This document shows, one piece after another, positions 1 through 11,973 of a stretch of 64,000 bases of DNA. Made by a program: the position numbers and the translations under genes. Below the pieces are notes generated by a model that saw only the letters and a list, made by a program, of their open reading frames with translations, had not been told where the DNA came from and did no database searches. The stretch comes from Bryoerythrophyllum caledonicum (lineage: Eukaryota; Streptophyta; Bryopsida; Pottiales; Pottiaceae), in assembly GCA_963971425.1 (NCBI GenBank), contig OZ020516.1, forward strand, positions 14,558,593 to 14,622,592. Direction: 5' to 3'. Position 1 is the stretch's first letter; every line of letters starts with the position of its first letter.

Positions 1-1014
1 CGACAAAGATGGCCCCTCATGAGCAACCAGTACCTCATGAAGGCTATCCGAAGCAGGCTGCCGAAGCCCAATAGTTGATGGTTCTACAATTGGAACAGAG
101 GATGAGCACCAAAGCAATGCAGCTAACGATGGGACTGAAGTGAAGCTCAGAACGAGAATTATTCTCAATTCAAGGATAAGTTGAGGTCTTAAAGAAGTTG
201 GGGACAACAATAGACCTGATAAAGCTGATTCGGTAAGTTGAGCGCTTTGAGAAAACATCAAAGCCAACTCCACCTTCATTTGGGCTTGAAGCTCAACTCT
301 AAGCTCTGCCGCTATCCACTCTTTCTCTACAGCAGACTCCTCCTTTTGTTTCTCTAGAGCTACCTCCATCTCCACCTGCCGGTGCTTGGACACTTCCAAC
401 CGGTCCAAGATGTCCTGCTTCTCCTTCTGCTTTCGAAGGCGTTTGTTGAGAATGTACCTGAAGTAGTCACCTCCACGTTCATATTTAATAAGCTCTCCAG
501 GGACAGGGGCTTCTCCGGCTGCGTTGTAAAAAAACGCATCTCCTCATCCGGAAGCGTCTTTCAAACCCAGTTCCACCAACGGATTGCCGAGAGACTGATT
601 TTTTGTCCAATTGCGTGGAACAGGATCTCTACCACCTTCGTCGTCATTGGAATCCGACAACTGAATGATACAATCATCCATCACATTGATTGTAGGCTCA
701 ACCATAGGACAATCTAGCGGTGTACTACGAATACAAGAGTGCAAGACTTCATTATAAGTTTGCAAATCATCATTCCTAGCAATATGTGATGATGAGAGAG
801 GTGGTTCACTACTATAGTCGAGAGCAGCACAAGATGGCCCAGCCTCATCGCCGTCAAGGATAGATAGATCCGCTCCAGCATTACTTCCATATAAATCGAA
901 GCCAAACAGCCTTTCGGGACACTTTGGTTCAACGTCGTTGGTGATTGGGGGTGGGCCGTGGTGGAGGAGACTCAATATCCTCAACAGATTCAATTGAACC
1001 CTGTCTGAATTCAA
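1..1014 (-). pseudogene. Unidentified coiled-coil reading frame downstream of integrase (partial)
   Basis: One minus-strand frame stays open from 1014 to the left edge except for a single TGA at 544-546. The first part is acidic (EEG, DDEGG). The part below 525 starts GDAFFYNAAGEAPVPGELIK and runs into a highly charged heptad-rich stretch (KQKEKQDILDRLEVSKHRQVE and on), which I read as a coiled coil. The frame sits directly after the integrase of the old gypsy element, where some elements carry an extra open reading frame or a captured gene. Upstream, the same frame is traceable to about 1362 across further stops. I do not recognise the family. It could equally be a fragment of a host gene or of another element. 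Confidence 0.4.
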
Positions 1015-1270
1015 TTGGGACCCCGCACCCGGTTGATAATCCGATCTACGGCTACGTTGGACAATATCAGCAGACGTAACGGCTCAAGGGCGACTTCGAA
1101 CAAGTGCAGATCGAGAGGTTGAGGCAATTTGTGCTTCGATCTGCTAGGTCCTCCAGACTAAGCTGCTCCAGGGTGCTACAGTGCTGTGGAGTGCTTGGGA
1201 TTGCGGTGCTCCGGACAACGATGGCAGAGACTCAACGTACGCACAATCCTTATGAATGAAGTCATTCATG

Positions 1271-3402
1271 TCATACTGATAAATTTTCTTTGAATTGAAC
1301 TTGTATGACAACCGGTACTCTTTGTCGATCACATTGTAGAATGATGTGCCAAACATGTGCAAAATACAAGATACAATATGTTAATGAAGCAAACGATACA
1401 AGCATAGAACAATCTTGGTCACGGTACCCCATAGCGATCCATGGTATCATCAGATCCCAATCACGGTGGCTACCCTGAAGTAATCCATACTTTCGTAGGC
1501 CCTGTTTCACGGTTTGAACCACACGCTATGCCTAATCGTCCGCTTTCGTGTAATCTTGAGAAGTCGTACAATGGTCAATCAAAGCCTTGGTATACAAAGC
1601 TTCGAAAGCCCCAAGAAACTCATGCCCTTGGTCTGTCAAAACCTCAGTTGGGGCTCCAAAACGAGCCAACATCCAATCAAAGAATGCCATGGCAACCAAC
1701 TCCGAAGAGTTCTGCGGAAGAGCCACAAGCTCAATCCACTTGCTGAAATGCTCCACCATCACCAAGTCATACTTGGCTCCGAGTGAAGTCACGACAAATG
1801 GACCAACGAAGTCCAAAGACCACCGGCATCCTAGCCCCATAATGGACAAAGGCTGCAACTGGGATGATTAGGTGTTGAAGTTGGATCTAACCCGATTATA
1901 TACTTCACACCGAGAAACAAACATGGCGACCTGCTGATACATGCCGGTCCACCACTATTGGCTGCGCAACATCGAATGAGTTGGTCGCACATCAAAATGT
2001 CCTAGGTCTTTGTGTAATTGTTGTGTCAACAAAGCCCTCTGATCTGGACTTGGAACCAAGTGCCTAGTCCCATCTGGCCACACTTGAAATAGAAGGCCGA
2101 TTCCCCAACGTAACCTTGCTATTCGGTTCCCAACTCTATCACCCTCCATAGCAAAAAGAGCGGGGGGAAGTGTCCCATGTTGTAGCTTGTACAAGACTGA
2201 ACCATCATCCCACACATTGCTAACAACTTGGGCCCTATCCTATTCTTCATCCGTTGCCTAATTAGACAACGTCAATGCGAGGCAAGACATCAACATGAGC
2301 TAAGCCGTTGCATGCTTTCTCGGGACTGACTCTCTGTCACAATCCCCATGCCACCTGGCACCGGTCAAATCCTCCTCCGAAAGACTTGGATTGCGAGATA
2401 GATCATCTGCATCCAAGTCCGTGATGTCGGCCCAATGTACAACCTCAAAGTCATACTCCTGAAACAACAAAGCCCACCTCGCGAGCTTGCCAGTAAGCTT
2501 GTCAGACTCCATAAGCCACTTCAAAGGCTGATGATCAGTCCCCAACGTAAAACATTCCTCATACAAATAGGGCCTAAAATGGGCTATGGCCAAAACCGCG
2601 GCCAAAGCCTCCCTCTCATAGGACAAATAGTTGGAATGCGCGTTGTTGCTCCTAGAAGCAAACGCCACAACGTACTCCCGTCCTTCATCATCCTTCTAAT
2701 TCAACACAACCCCCGATCCCATAGCACTCCACTCTGTATGCAACTGAAAAGGTTGTATAGCATCTCGACGCCGCAGCACAGGCGCTTAACCAAGCTTCAG
2801 CTTCAAACTAGCAAACGTCTGTTGTTGCTCCCTTCCCCAAGTCCATGGTTGATCATTTCTCGTGAGAATAGTCAATGGCTTAGTAATCAAGCTAAAGTTC
2901 TTGACAAACCAGCGATAGTAATTTGCCAAGCCAAAAAACGCTCGAAGTTGTGGCTCGTCAGTTGGAGCAAGAATCTTTTGCAATGCATCCACCTTGGTTG
3001 GCTGCACGCCAAGACCCCTTGGAACAATCATATGTCCCAAATATGGCAACCAATCGTGGAAGAACTTGCACTTGCCATGGTGCAAGCGCAATCCTCAATT
3101 GTAACTTGTCGAACACCGCCTGAAGATGCCTTACATGCTCTTGTGGGCTGCTACTAAAAATGATAACATTATCAATGTAGCATCGGGCAAACGATAAACC
3201 GGTCAACACCCGGTCCATCGCCCTCTGAAACTTAGCACGTGCGTTCTTGAGGCCAAATGGGAGAAACTTCCAATGATAGAGTTGATCTCTCCCATCCTGA
3301 TCAACTCTCCAAAATGCAGTCTTCACCCGATCATCCACCATCAATGGTAACTTGTGGTAGCCAGACCGCAAATCTAGAGTACTAAATACTCTAGCGTTGC
3401 CC
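1271..3402 (-). pseudogene. Old gypsy element: RT (C-terminal part), RNase H and integrase remnant
   Basis: From 3402 the frame gives the RT core: FSTLDLRSGYHKLPL, FLPFGLKNA, and CYIDNVIIF where an active RT has YIDD. The second catalytic Asp is therefore Asn. After a frameshift near 3090, one frame runs to 1271: RT thumb/connection (GLANYYRWFVKNFSLI), RNase H (VAFASRSNNAH, LGTDHQPLKWL, DADDLSRNP), and integrase (LGHFDV, SRCEVY, LDFVGP, VLTDQGHEF, then QGLRKYGLLQGSHRDWD and WIAMGYR). In-frame stops are TAA 2786, TAG 2696, 2300, 2258, 2240, 1955, TAA 1868, TAG 1532 and 1526. No functional protein can be made. The order PR-RT-RH-INT is that of Ty3/gypsy. Confidence 0.85.
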
Positions 3403-3410
3403 ACCGCATC

Positions 3411-3425
3411 CCCGGGGGGGTCACT
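3411..3425. repeat. Left terminal inverted repeat of the 6.55 kb transposon
   Basis: CCCGGGGGGGTCACT, exactly complementary to 9948-9962. The 8-bp target copy ACCGCATC precedes it. A weaker shared motif GTGCGGC lies a further 20 or so bases inside both ends. Confidence 0.9.
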
Positions 3426-4206
3426 CCTTAGGAGGTGTTGTATATCACGTGCGGCCAAGGGGAATATTTTAGGGGGTATTTTGATGGGCTGGACTAATTA
3501 AATGGACCCTTCCATTACCTAATTTTCTAATTGTTCTTGTTTTTAAGGTCCGTATCATTACTTATAATTTCAGGAGGGGACCAATTTTTAAGTCCCTTAA
3601 TTTATTGTAACAAAATAAAGTAAATTAGAAAAGTGAATTTTAAAGATTAAAGACAAAAATTTCACATTCATGATAGAAGCATGATAAAAACCAAGGTATT
3701 ACAGATGAAGCTCAACTCAAAATTTGCACAACAAAGCTATCGAACAACGCCATATGAAAAGAACGAATATAACAACCACGATCACAATCCAATACACTAA
3801 CCTCCACTTCTGAAAACAAATAAAGGACCATGAATCTCCTTTCCATTTCCATTTCAGGAAGGATCAAATACAAGGAAGCAAAAGCAGGCTTTAGACATGA
3901 CGAATAAGAGTACTCTTCCTCAAACATACCACAACATGCAAGGAAGACGACTAAAAACGATCCCAAAGAAGTATATATGCATTAGGGAGTGTATTTACAA
4001 ACACAATTCCCTTATACTTCAAAATCAAAGCTGAGTTCCTCCACGCAGGGCGCTGAATCCTATACTAGTCTATACATCCGGTGGAAAACGAAGAGTATAC
4101 TCATGGGCTGAAACAAATACTATAATAATGGAAAAAAAAAACAGGTTCTCTTGGGCCGGTAATGAGAAAAAACAAGGAACAGCAAGGATCCCTACGGTGA
4201 CGAGAG

Positions 4207-4755
4207 TCAGCCACGCACGGACGGGGTCACCCACACATGCTCCATGCGCTTCCAATCTACGCCTAGGGGCACAAACGCCTCAATCTGCCAACTTGTCGAC
4301 AACTTGCAAACGAGCGCGTCTAGCTCCACGTTCGACAACTCCGAGAGGGGCGCGGTGCGGAGGCGATGCGGCATGGGTGTGTGAAGCTCCTGCGACTTCG
4401 AGAGCAGGGCGATGTTGGAGTCAAACCTGGACACAACAAATTCGTCAGCGCTGGTGGAATGGGGGAGTGTGGCTCCAATAACCTGGAACTCGGCCAAGCG
4501 GAGCGCTACATACTCCGTCTCCGTTGACAGCATACCGCGCCATTCCCTACATGTGGCCAACGCGAAGGGGATCGTCTGCAGTCTACAAACACGAGCTCCG
4601 TTGTCGAGCTCCCACGGATCCTTTGACGCGAAACAGTGAGCTGCCAAGATCGGCACTAGATGGCAGTAGGGGATTCCCTCCACGCACGCAGCACTGGTCT
4701 CCTGGAATGCAGTCAAATCATGCTGCTGGTATTTAAGACCAGGCCTCTTGCACAC
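4207..4755 (-). pseudogene. Possible last exon or second ORF of the 6.55 kb transposon
   Basis: A 182-codon open stretch on the same strand and in the same frame as the transposase-like protein, separated from it by about 90 bp with several stops. It starts without ATG (GTG, or after a possible TTGGGTGTGCAAG acceptor), so it may be a spliced exon. The protein (for example STETEYVALRLAEFQ, SNVELDALVCKLSTSWQ) has no motif I recognise. Base composition is higher in GC than the flanking 3430-4200 stretch, in keeping with former coding sequence. The function is unknown and even its coding status is uncertain. Confidence 0.35.
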
Positions 4756-4845
4756 CCAAGCAAAAATTTAGACAAACTTAGATCAACTTAGACAAGCTTA
4801 ACGATCAATTGGCTACATCCCACAAATCAAACTTGTTGCTCAAGC

Positions 4846-6850
4846 TTAACTTCGATCTGCAACAATCTTGTTTAGAGCATCAGCATCTTCATGGTTCAAA
4901 GTGTACACGGAAGTAACTGGATTGATTGAAAGAGTCACTGTAGTAATAATAGAATCAACATCTATCCAGTTAGTATCAGTGTGATCGTACTTAAACTTAT
5001 TCAAACCTGCAGCCTTACTAAAGTATTGTAACATAACTTGAAGAGAGCATGGACGAGTATTCTTTCTCCCTGTTGTGTTGGTGCGGTCAAGCAAGTGGAC
5101 TGGGTGTCGCAAGAGACCCCACTGCTGAGCCCCAACTTTGCGACGAATCTTCTGCACGCGGCCGATCCACCAGGTTTCCTGATCTGCACCTCCTTCACGG
5201 CAATTCGTCGGGGTCCCGCTCTTTGAGGCAGCACTTGGCCGTCCTCTCTTCCTACGGGCCACAGCCTTCACTGTTGACGTGGTCCTGGTGCTGGCGCTCT
5301 GCACAAAGTAAACCCCGCAATCCGATCCGAGTCCTAGAAGACATGTGCTAGAAGAAGCAACTGCCGTGATATAATCATCATGGTTGTTAAAGTATATTGA
5401 GTGCTTAACTCTCGTCAGACGGTCCTTTGAGAGGAAAGGGTTACCATTAAGTTGTGAAACAAGAGTAGATTTAAAAATGACAACACCATCGTATTCAACG
5501 ACCAGGAGTACTTTTGACGGTGCTACACGGCTGGACACCTACGGCTCATGTGCACTCAAGACGTCAGAAATGGCATCCCGAGTCTCGTCCTCCACGACAA
5601 CTTGAGGATCCAAACCATCGTCAAGGATCTCATCTTCAACGTCCTGATTCAGCGTAGAAGGAGCGATGATACCTTCAGCATTCGAGGAAGACGCAGCAGC
5701 GGCCTCTCTCGACACTTCACCGTTGCCGTCTTCGCCACGCACAGGCCTTGCTGGGGGAGTGTACGCCATGAATTAGGGGTCCACCTTCTCGATCAGCCAT
5801 GGTTTATTGAACCATACCTTTCTGGAAGCGGCGGCATGCACAGTTGGAGCCATGTTCAGCCCTCTCAACATCCGCTAGGCTTCTACAAAGCCTTCCTGGA
5901 GTGCTTCCACCACTTCGACATTTGAAGGTATCTTGCTGTAATCACCCAAATTGCTGTGCATTTCTCCTTCCATTACTGGGTGCAACTTTGCCCAGATATT
6001 CTCCATCTTGTTGTGGACTTTGTTGAATTTCAGTCCGTTCTCCCCGTACTTGATCGCCGACAAGTGGTTCAGAGTGTTGGTAGTCTTGACAAGTTCGTGA
6101 AAATCGTACGCCCGCTCTTGACCATTCATTCCACCGATCTTTGAGAAGAAAATCTCGCACGAGTCACTACCTGTCAGGTGTAATGGTACAGGGAGGTGTG
6201 CATAACGATCCCTAAAATGACAGATTAGTAGCACAACAAAGCTACAAGATAGTTGAATATCTATGAAGCACTGTTGACTCACAAAATTCTGAGCTTCTAC
6301 CATATGCCTAGAATTTCCAAGGACAGAGTGATCTCCGTGTTTCAGCCATAACTTCCACAAGCGAAAGAAGAAACTTACCTTTGATGCCAGCACAATTCTA
6401 CCTCGCAAATCTACAGTCTGTGAACAAAAAATATCAATGTACTCTGCACAAATCTCCAGATACATCTCAGTACCTAGAGTGCGTTCCCTGTTAACATCCG
6501 GGGACTCACGTAAGAGTCTCAAGCACGTTCTTACCTTTTGCTGACATATTCTTTGGGCTGAGGCCCAATTCTGTCTATCTTTACGATCAACATCCTCCTT
6601 CTTCAATCCATGCTGGTCAGCGGTAAAACAATTATATACTAATCCCAAGTGTTCATGTGTACAGACATCCCAACCTAGTTGCAGAACACGCACCGCTGAA
6701 AGAAGAGGGTTGATTAGCTTTTTTCCGTTATGAATGTAATCTTGGTCATGTAGGCTGCGGGCATTTCCAAGTTCATCAACAACACTGAGCAGATGTTAGA
6801 TTCCAACCCTCCGAGTTAACCGACAGACGGGGTCCTACAGTACTGCGGTA
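4846..6850 (-). pseudogene. Transposase-like protein, C-terminal half, of the 6.55 kb transposon
   Basis: One frame covers about 6850-4846. It opens ELGNARSLHDQDYIHNGKK and continues RVLQLGWDVCTHEHLGLVYN, TYLEICAEYIDIF-like sequence, RFRDRYAHLPVPLHLTGSDS and CEIFFSKIGGMNGQERAYDFHELV. Beyond 5877 come an acidic Ser/Glu-rich linker and a C-terminal domain with KHSIYFNNHDDYITAV, a basic RRKRGRPSAASK stretch (AT-hook or NLS-like) and TWWIGRVQKIRRK. Stops are TAG 5875, TAA 5773 and TAG 5539, and the frame is displaced by one frameshift near 6800 from the N-terminal half. The Glu of CEIFFSK is a candidate third acidic catalytic residue. I infer a DDE-type transposase from its position in the element, not from a family match. 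Confidence 0.6.
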
Positions 6851-6928
6851 ATCTTGTAACATTAACTGCCTTCTACTTGAATCACCATCACTTGAATGAC
6901 CCACAATAGGACCCACAGCACTCAAGCA

Positions 6929-9346
6929 TTATTTTTCCCACAATCCATCTATAACATCCCATTGCCTCCTCATCCAACTTGAATCAAAGCAGTTACAAGT
7001 GCAGTATGCAACCAAGACCAGACGAGGTAATCTTTCATGCATGGGATTCACAACAATAACTCGAGCAAATCCCCCTACTTTGTTAGTTGTGAACGAGTCA
7101 AGAATGTTGTTGTATCCCTCTTCTCCCGATCCCACCAGAGGCTTAAAACTTGAAACACACTGATGATCATCACTTGGACCACAAAAACCTGCTAGTGTGT
7201 CCCACTTGGGCTCATACGCGATTCGACCTCTCACCTTCGTCTCGTCCTCAGCTAGTATCACAGGAACTGGTCCGGTAATACCATGCGCTGCTTTAGCGTT
7301 TCTGTAAATCTCTGCAACAGCCGCAAAGATTTCAGAATGCTCACCGGGAATGAACTGTACACCCTTAGCATGATCCCGCTTGATAGTACTATAATTTGGT
7401 CCACAATAATTCAAACTAAAAACGTCACACATTTTGTTACCTCCGTATACCTTCATAACCTGAGCGAAAGATTTAGTGTTGTCGCTATACCGATTCCCTC
7501 TACTGTCACGATTCAGATTCTGTGCAACATCTTGGATAAAGTCCCATAACGCAGCTCTACCTCCAAATGCACCAGTTTTGTAAGCATTCAGAATATTATT
7601 GCAAAACTTTAACAAGTTATGCTCAGAAGAGGACTGTTTAGCCATCTCCTTAAGAGTAGGCCGTTTCACCTTCAACTGCACTATCGTAGCTCTAGCAGAC
7701 CAATGGTTTAGTTTTTCTAACCTCAACTTCTTCCTCATGTCCCTGCCATGACGAACAAGCTCGGCAACTGTCAAGTACCCAACTCTCCTACCACCAGAAG
7801 TAGTCCTACTGCCCCTTTTATCGATTGAGTGGTCCTCTCTGAACACCCTCTTCTTGAAATCATTTTCTTGTGGTATCTAAGCGCACATTGAGCATGTGAG
7901 GTCCCGAAAGCCTTTCCCATCAGCACAAAACCTAACACATTCACTATGCCTAAATGCGCCATTAATGTTTACTACCTGCCCATTGACAATCACAGACGCA
8001 GAAAGGTGCGGCTCACTAAACCAGGCAGCACCACACATCTGATCCGCTAACAAGCCTCTTACAGCATACGGAACACCGTTGTAATTTGAAAAAGACGCCC
8101 GAAATCTCCAACACATCAAACCCTTCACAGCATTCGCATCTAAGGCCTCGGTGAAATACTTACCTTCTCTGCTGCCCCATGAATTCCCGTTACTGAACCA
8201 CGAATGCAAATCAGGTTGGTTCGAGTGAGCACTTGTGCTGGATGACCGACTTGGCCTGCCACGCCTCCCCGAAAGCAATCCAGTCGACTTTGAGAGCTGG
8301 TTTTGAGCTTCTTCAACCGCCATCATGTGCTTCGAACCTCCGATGTGATTGCGCAAATTCGCCTCCAAATTCCTCTTAGGAGGGCAGAGATTTAGGAAGT
8401 CTTTGCAGTAGGGACACTTAACCTTGAACCAGAAACTCTAAGGGTTCGGTGTTTCAACGTTCCCTACGACAGAAAATGGCAGCACACCAAAATCAAGTCC
8501 TTCATTCACCTCCTCCATTATGGAAATCCCCTCCTTGATCAACTCCTTGTGTCTCCTCGGAGACAATGTAACAGCTTTCCCCTTTGTTGGGACTGATGCG
8601 GGGTGGTCAAGGAAATTCACATTGTGCTTCCGACACCAGTTCTTAATATGTTGGGTACTGGTCAGATGACTGGACTTAAAGTTTGAAAACAGATTAGCGA
8701 CAGTAGTATTGCTATGACTTCCGCTATCACCACCGCATTCTTTACGGCATTCCAAGCAAAATACTTTGACAATCCCCACACCATCTTGATCCCACGATTT
8801 CAGCACCCATTTGTTGTCCTCAAGTGAAACATCCCTCAAATCCTTCCTCAATCTTTCAGCCGCCCTTATGTATCGATCCCTGATTTCTTTAGGGATTACA
8901 GTAGATTTCCAACTTACCTCATTCTCTTCGCTGTCGTTACCTTCGCCGCTAACCCTAGAAGATCCTAGAGGCTCGGCGGATGCTTCAATCTGCGATTCAG
9001 GGTCTCCAAGACCGCAATCTGAGTCGACTGCAGGCTCGAATTCGCCACACGTTTCACCCTCCAACCTCCGACACTTGGCTGGAACAGGGTTGCCATCGCC
9101 TACAAGTATCACATGCACCTCCTCGAGGATGTCGTTCAGAGCTTCGATCTTCTTTTGGATTCTGCAACTCTCTTCAACATCCCAGAACTCGAAAGGCCAA
9201 TCCAAAACCTTCGCAGCCTCTAACCTCTCCCGTAACGAGGCATACGATAAATCGTCCCCAACTTTCACCTTCCCGAAGTATTCAGCGTCCGCATCCTCGT
9301 GCTCTCGAGTCCACAACTTCACGTGCCTCTCCCTCGGAGCTGCCAT
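6929..9346 (-). pseudogene. Transposase-like protein, N-terminal half, of the 6.55 kb transposon
   Basis: One minus-strand frame runs from an ATG at 9346 to a TAA at 6929, broken by two TAG codons (8438 and 7877). Domains in order: a roughly 100-residue N-terminal region (MAAPRERHVKLWTREHEDAD onward); a Cys/His region around FCLECRKECGG; a C2H2-type finger across the first TAG (CPYC, then HIGGSKH); a GRRGRPSRSS basic patch; and a core with VPVILAEDETKVRGRIAYEP and VGSGEEGYNNILDSF. The Asp in AEDETK is a candidate first catalytic residue, and SSDGDSS just past the TAA a candidate second. A zinc finger followed by an acidic core is the usual plan of cut-and-paste transposases. The superfamily is not recognised. 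Confidence 0.65.
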
Positions 9347-9947
9347 GAACCTCAGCAAAAAACCCTAAGTGAAGGAGAACCCACGGCGCAGCAACTTCAC
9401 CACAGCAAAGCGATTACTCTAAACCCTTTCTCTACAAAAACCCCAAATCTATGCACGCACCCTAACGGAGCAAGAGCACGAGAGCACGGAGCAAGAGCAC
9501 AAGAAGATCTGAAAATGAAAAGAGCGCTCAAAAACTACAGCCACTCAGAAACACAACTCGAAAAACCCGGCCACAAACACACAGCTTGCTGTTCACGCGA
9601 AGGTGAGAGAGAAGACCCCACTCAGCCGTTATCTCTTTTTTCATCCATCCCAGCCCCAACCTGCATATTCATCCATCATACCAACCCGTTTCCATCCATC
9701 CTAAACACCATTTTCAGAGTAATAATTGAATCTATAAAAAAAAACTTTATTCATATCTTTTTCCTACAGGGTATTTTAGATAAAAAATAAAAGAATATGA
9801 CCCATTATTTACCTCTATATATTACTTATAATTGAGTGTGAAGCGATTTGAACACCCTTTATTACCTCAAAGATTTTTCTAATTTTTGGACACCGTGATT
9901 TAATACCACCCTATATTATGCCGCACATTGTTTAATAAAATTTTCTA

Positions 9948-9962
9948 AGTGACCCCCCCGGG
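9948..9962. repeat. Right terminal inverted repeat of the 6.55 kb transposon
   Basis: AGTGACCCCCCCGGG, the exact reverse complement of 3411-3425. It is followed by the second target copy ACCACATC at 9963-9970. Confidence 0.9.
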
Positions 9963-10600
9963 ACCACATCAAACAACTCCTCTGGCGTGGGCATGGGATA
10001 CGGGTCCGACTTGGTCTTGCGATTGACCGGCCTATGATTCCCACACATCCGGTTCTCCGTCCACTTGCCAAAGATATCCTTCTTCAATGTCATAATCGTG
10101 GCACAAGCGTGCTCGCCGTTAGAGAGCTCAATCAAGCTGGCGGCCAACAACTCCTGACAACAAGTCTGAACCCCAACTTTCTCAGAGTGACTAAGCTTGT
10201 ATGGTCGTTAAAAGATCGGGTGGTCGTCTTCCAACTGGATGTGTATTGGTTTGCCTTGCAGCCCTCCAAATCACGGAGAGTAAAGGCAAAACAACTACAA
10301 TACGAATGTATAAACGTTCATACCCTTCGTGCCTCGGCACCGGTAAGATGTGGCTCCACATCCAAAGGCCAATCATCAAACTCCGTGGTCTCTTTCTCCA
10401 TCATAGAAGACTCACTGCGTACCGGCACGGCCGATGATTGCTACTTGGTAGCTGAGAAGGCATTGATGCCCCTAGACTCCTCACTCACAGGGATCCACAG
10501 AAAATCCCGCGTCGTGATGATAAAACCAAGCAATAATATCCCAAGCATCCTCTCGCCCAAAGTCCTCAGCCAAGGCTGCAAAGACACACTAAGCACGAAG
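9963..10600 (-). pseudogene. Old gypsy element: start of reverse transcriptase
   Basis: Around 10430-10250 the minus strand reads FDDWPLDVEPHL and FIYSYCSCFAFTLRDLEG. A frameshift follows, then LAASLIELSNGEHACATIMT, KKDIFGKWTENRMCGNHRPV and YPMPTPEELFDV, the N-terminal fingers of a gypsy RT. The sequence breaks exactly at the 8-bp target site of the 6.55 kb transposon and continues at 3402. Several stops and at least one frameshift are present. Confidence 0.75.
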
Positions 10601-10739
10601 CTGCTCGACTGCATCCCTCTTCAAACAGAAAAACAACTTTCCTTCCTCAATCTCTGTGAGATGTGGCACCGGTGCCCTCTAACCATCAAATCTCCCCCAA
10701 CACGCGTAGATGGTCACGCGACCGTACTAAATGGCTAAA

Positions 10740-11973
10740 TAGAGGCCACAAATCCAAAGGAGGGTATTGAAGTCAATGGCTTGACCCAACAAGTAACAAT
10801 GTTGGCTCTCAGAGACATCCGGTGCGGCGGTGGTGCATGTCAAAAAGTCCATCGCCCGCTCTTTCTCATGAGTACGAGGCTCCTCGTAAGTTTGGGGTGA
10901 AGAATCTCAAACCATGCCTAAAGCACGTGTCCTAAAGGCCAAAGACCCTCAATAGCACATTAACGTAGGAAGTGCCCTTCGAGTGAAACCATCGCGGTTC
11001 ACCACCAGCAGTGGTGGCTCATCATCCTTGGCGACCTCCGTGGAAACACATTGATCGTCCAAGATATCATCCACCTCACGGGGCATGGGCCGTTGCACTT
11101 GAGCAAGTGCAGAGGTGAGTGTCGCCAATGATGCCATGTTGGTCCAGATCCAATGTGGCTGATGGACGTAGGAGCTCCATGCCGCGACATCAACAAACGT
11201 GAGGGGACCAAGAAGGTGATGGATGTATGCCCCGTCGTCACACACCTAATTCGCTGTGTATCTCCCAATGGGGGTACATTCTCAAAAATGTACCTCGGTG
11301 GCATCGATTGGTGGGAGTCCACCATTGAATAAGCCTAATCAAATCCGCAAAGAGACCTGACCGTGGATCATCTAAGCCACGTCCACTGCCCGCCCGTGAA
11401 TGGCCTTGGCAAGGCCAACCGGCAATCACCAAGTCCACGTCATCTAACTGACGAAGATCATCCTCACTGATCAATGTCACATCACGTGGCAACTTGCCAA
11501 AACATCTTTGAATTGCAAAAGGTGGTGACTGCTCCGGATACAACGCCAAAAGACGCTCAATGTGTTGGTAAGCGGCACAGTTGGCTGCAAAGCCACTATC
11601 CCCGTGGATATACTGTCGTACCTTGAGCACGACATCTAACACAACGGTATCCCCCATACCGATACCGGCAAAATAGCTCCACGAAGGTAATACCCTCATC
11701 CGATGGTCGCCACTGAATAGTGCAAGCCAACAACGGAGTGGAAGAGTCCATTGAAAGTTGTGGAGCAACAATAGTATCCACAATCTCCCGACTGCGGCGT
11801 GAAAGCTCCAACTGAGTTCCCCATGGAGGAAGGGGATCCTTGCAATGACATGCAGCAATCTCCACTGATCTGTGCTCACGTGATTCCGCTACCCCCGACA
11901 TAAAAACATATGTCTCCTCCAAAAGCGTAGAACTACATGGCAAATCGAATGCCAAGGCAGTGCACCCAAACAT
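10740..11973 (-). pseudogene. Cytosine-C5 DNA methyltransferase domain inside the old gypsy element
   Basis: Between protease and RT the minus strand encodes the landmarks of a C5-cytosine methyltransferase in the right order. Motif I is GITFVELF with FAGIGMGD, split by a frameshift near 11690. Then come DLVIAGWPCQGHSRAG (motif IV with the catalytic Pro-Cys), YIFENVPPLGD (motif VI, ENV), YVHQPHWIWTN (motif VIII region) and, near 10760-10850, KERAMDF, TTAAP and LLGQAIDFN (motifs IX/X). Stops such as TGA in WxDSS and frameshifts make it inactive here. Active members would transfer methyl from SAM to cytosine. Captured methyltransferases in LTR retrotransposons are known from charophyte algae and dinoflagellates, so an element-encoded domain is more likely than a host gene. 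I see no host-type BAH, UBA or PWWP domain. Confidence 0.8.

Larger units (their letters stand above)
3411..9962 (-). mobile_element. 6.55 kb cut-and-paste DNA transposon, 8-bp target duplication, superfamily unassigned
   Basis: The ends are perfect 15-bp inverted repeats, CCCGGGGGGGTCACT at 3411-3425 and its complement at 9948-9962. They are flanked by ACCGCATC (3403-3410) and ACCACATC (9963-9970), an 8-bp target duplication with one transition. Removing the element rejoins the RT of the old gypsy element at ELFD-[A/V]-VGNARVFSTLD, which confirms the boundaries. The minus strand carries one long transposase-like frame. Eight-bp duplications are known for hAT, P and Zisupton-type elements, but the CCCGGGG ends and the protein fit none of these clearly. 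It is now inactivated by stops and a frameshift. Confidence 0.85.

Noticed and set aside
11238..11879. Methyltransferase as a free-standing host gene
   Set aside because: It lies between protease and RT of the same retroelement on the same strand, with the same degree of decay and no host-type accessory domains.
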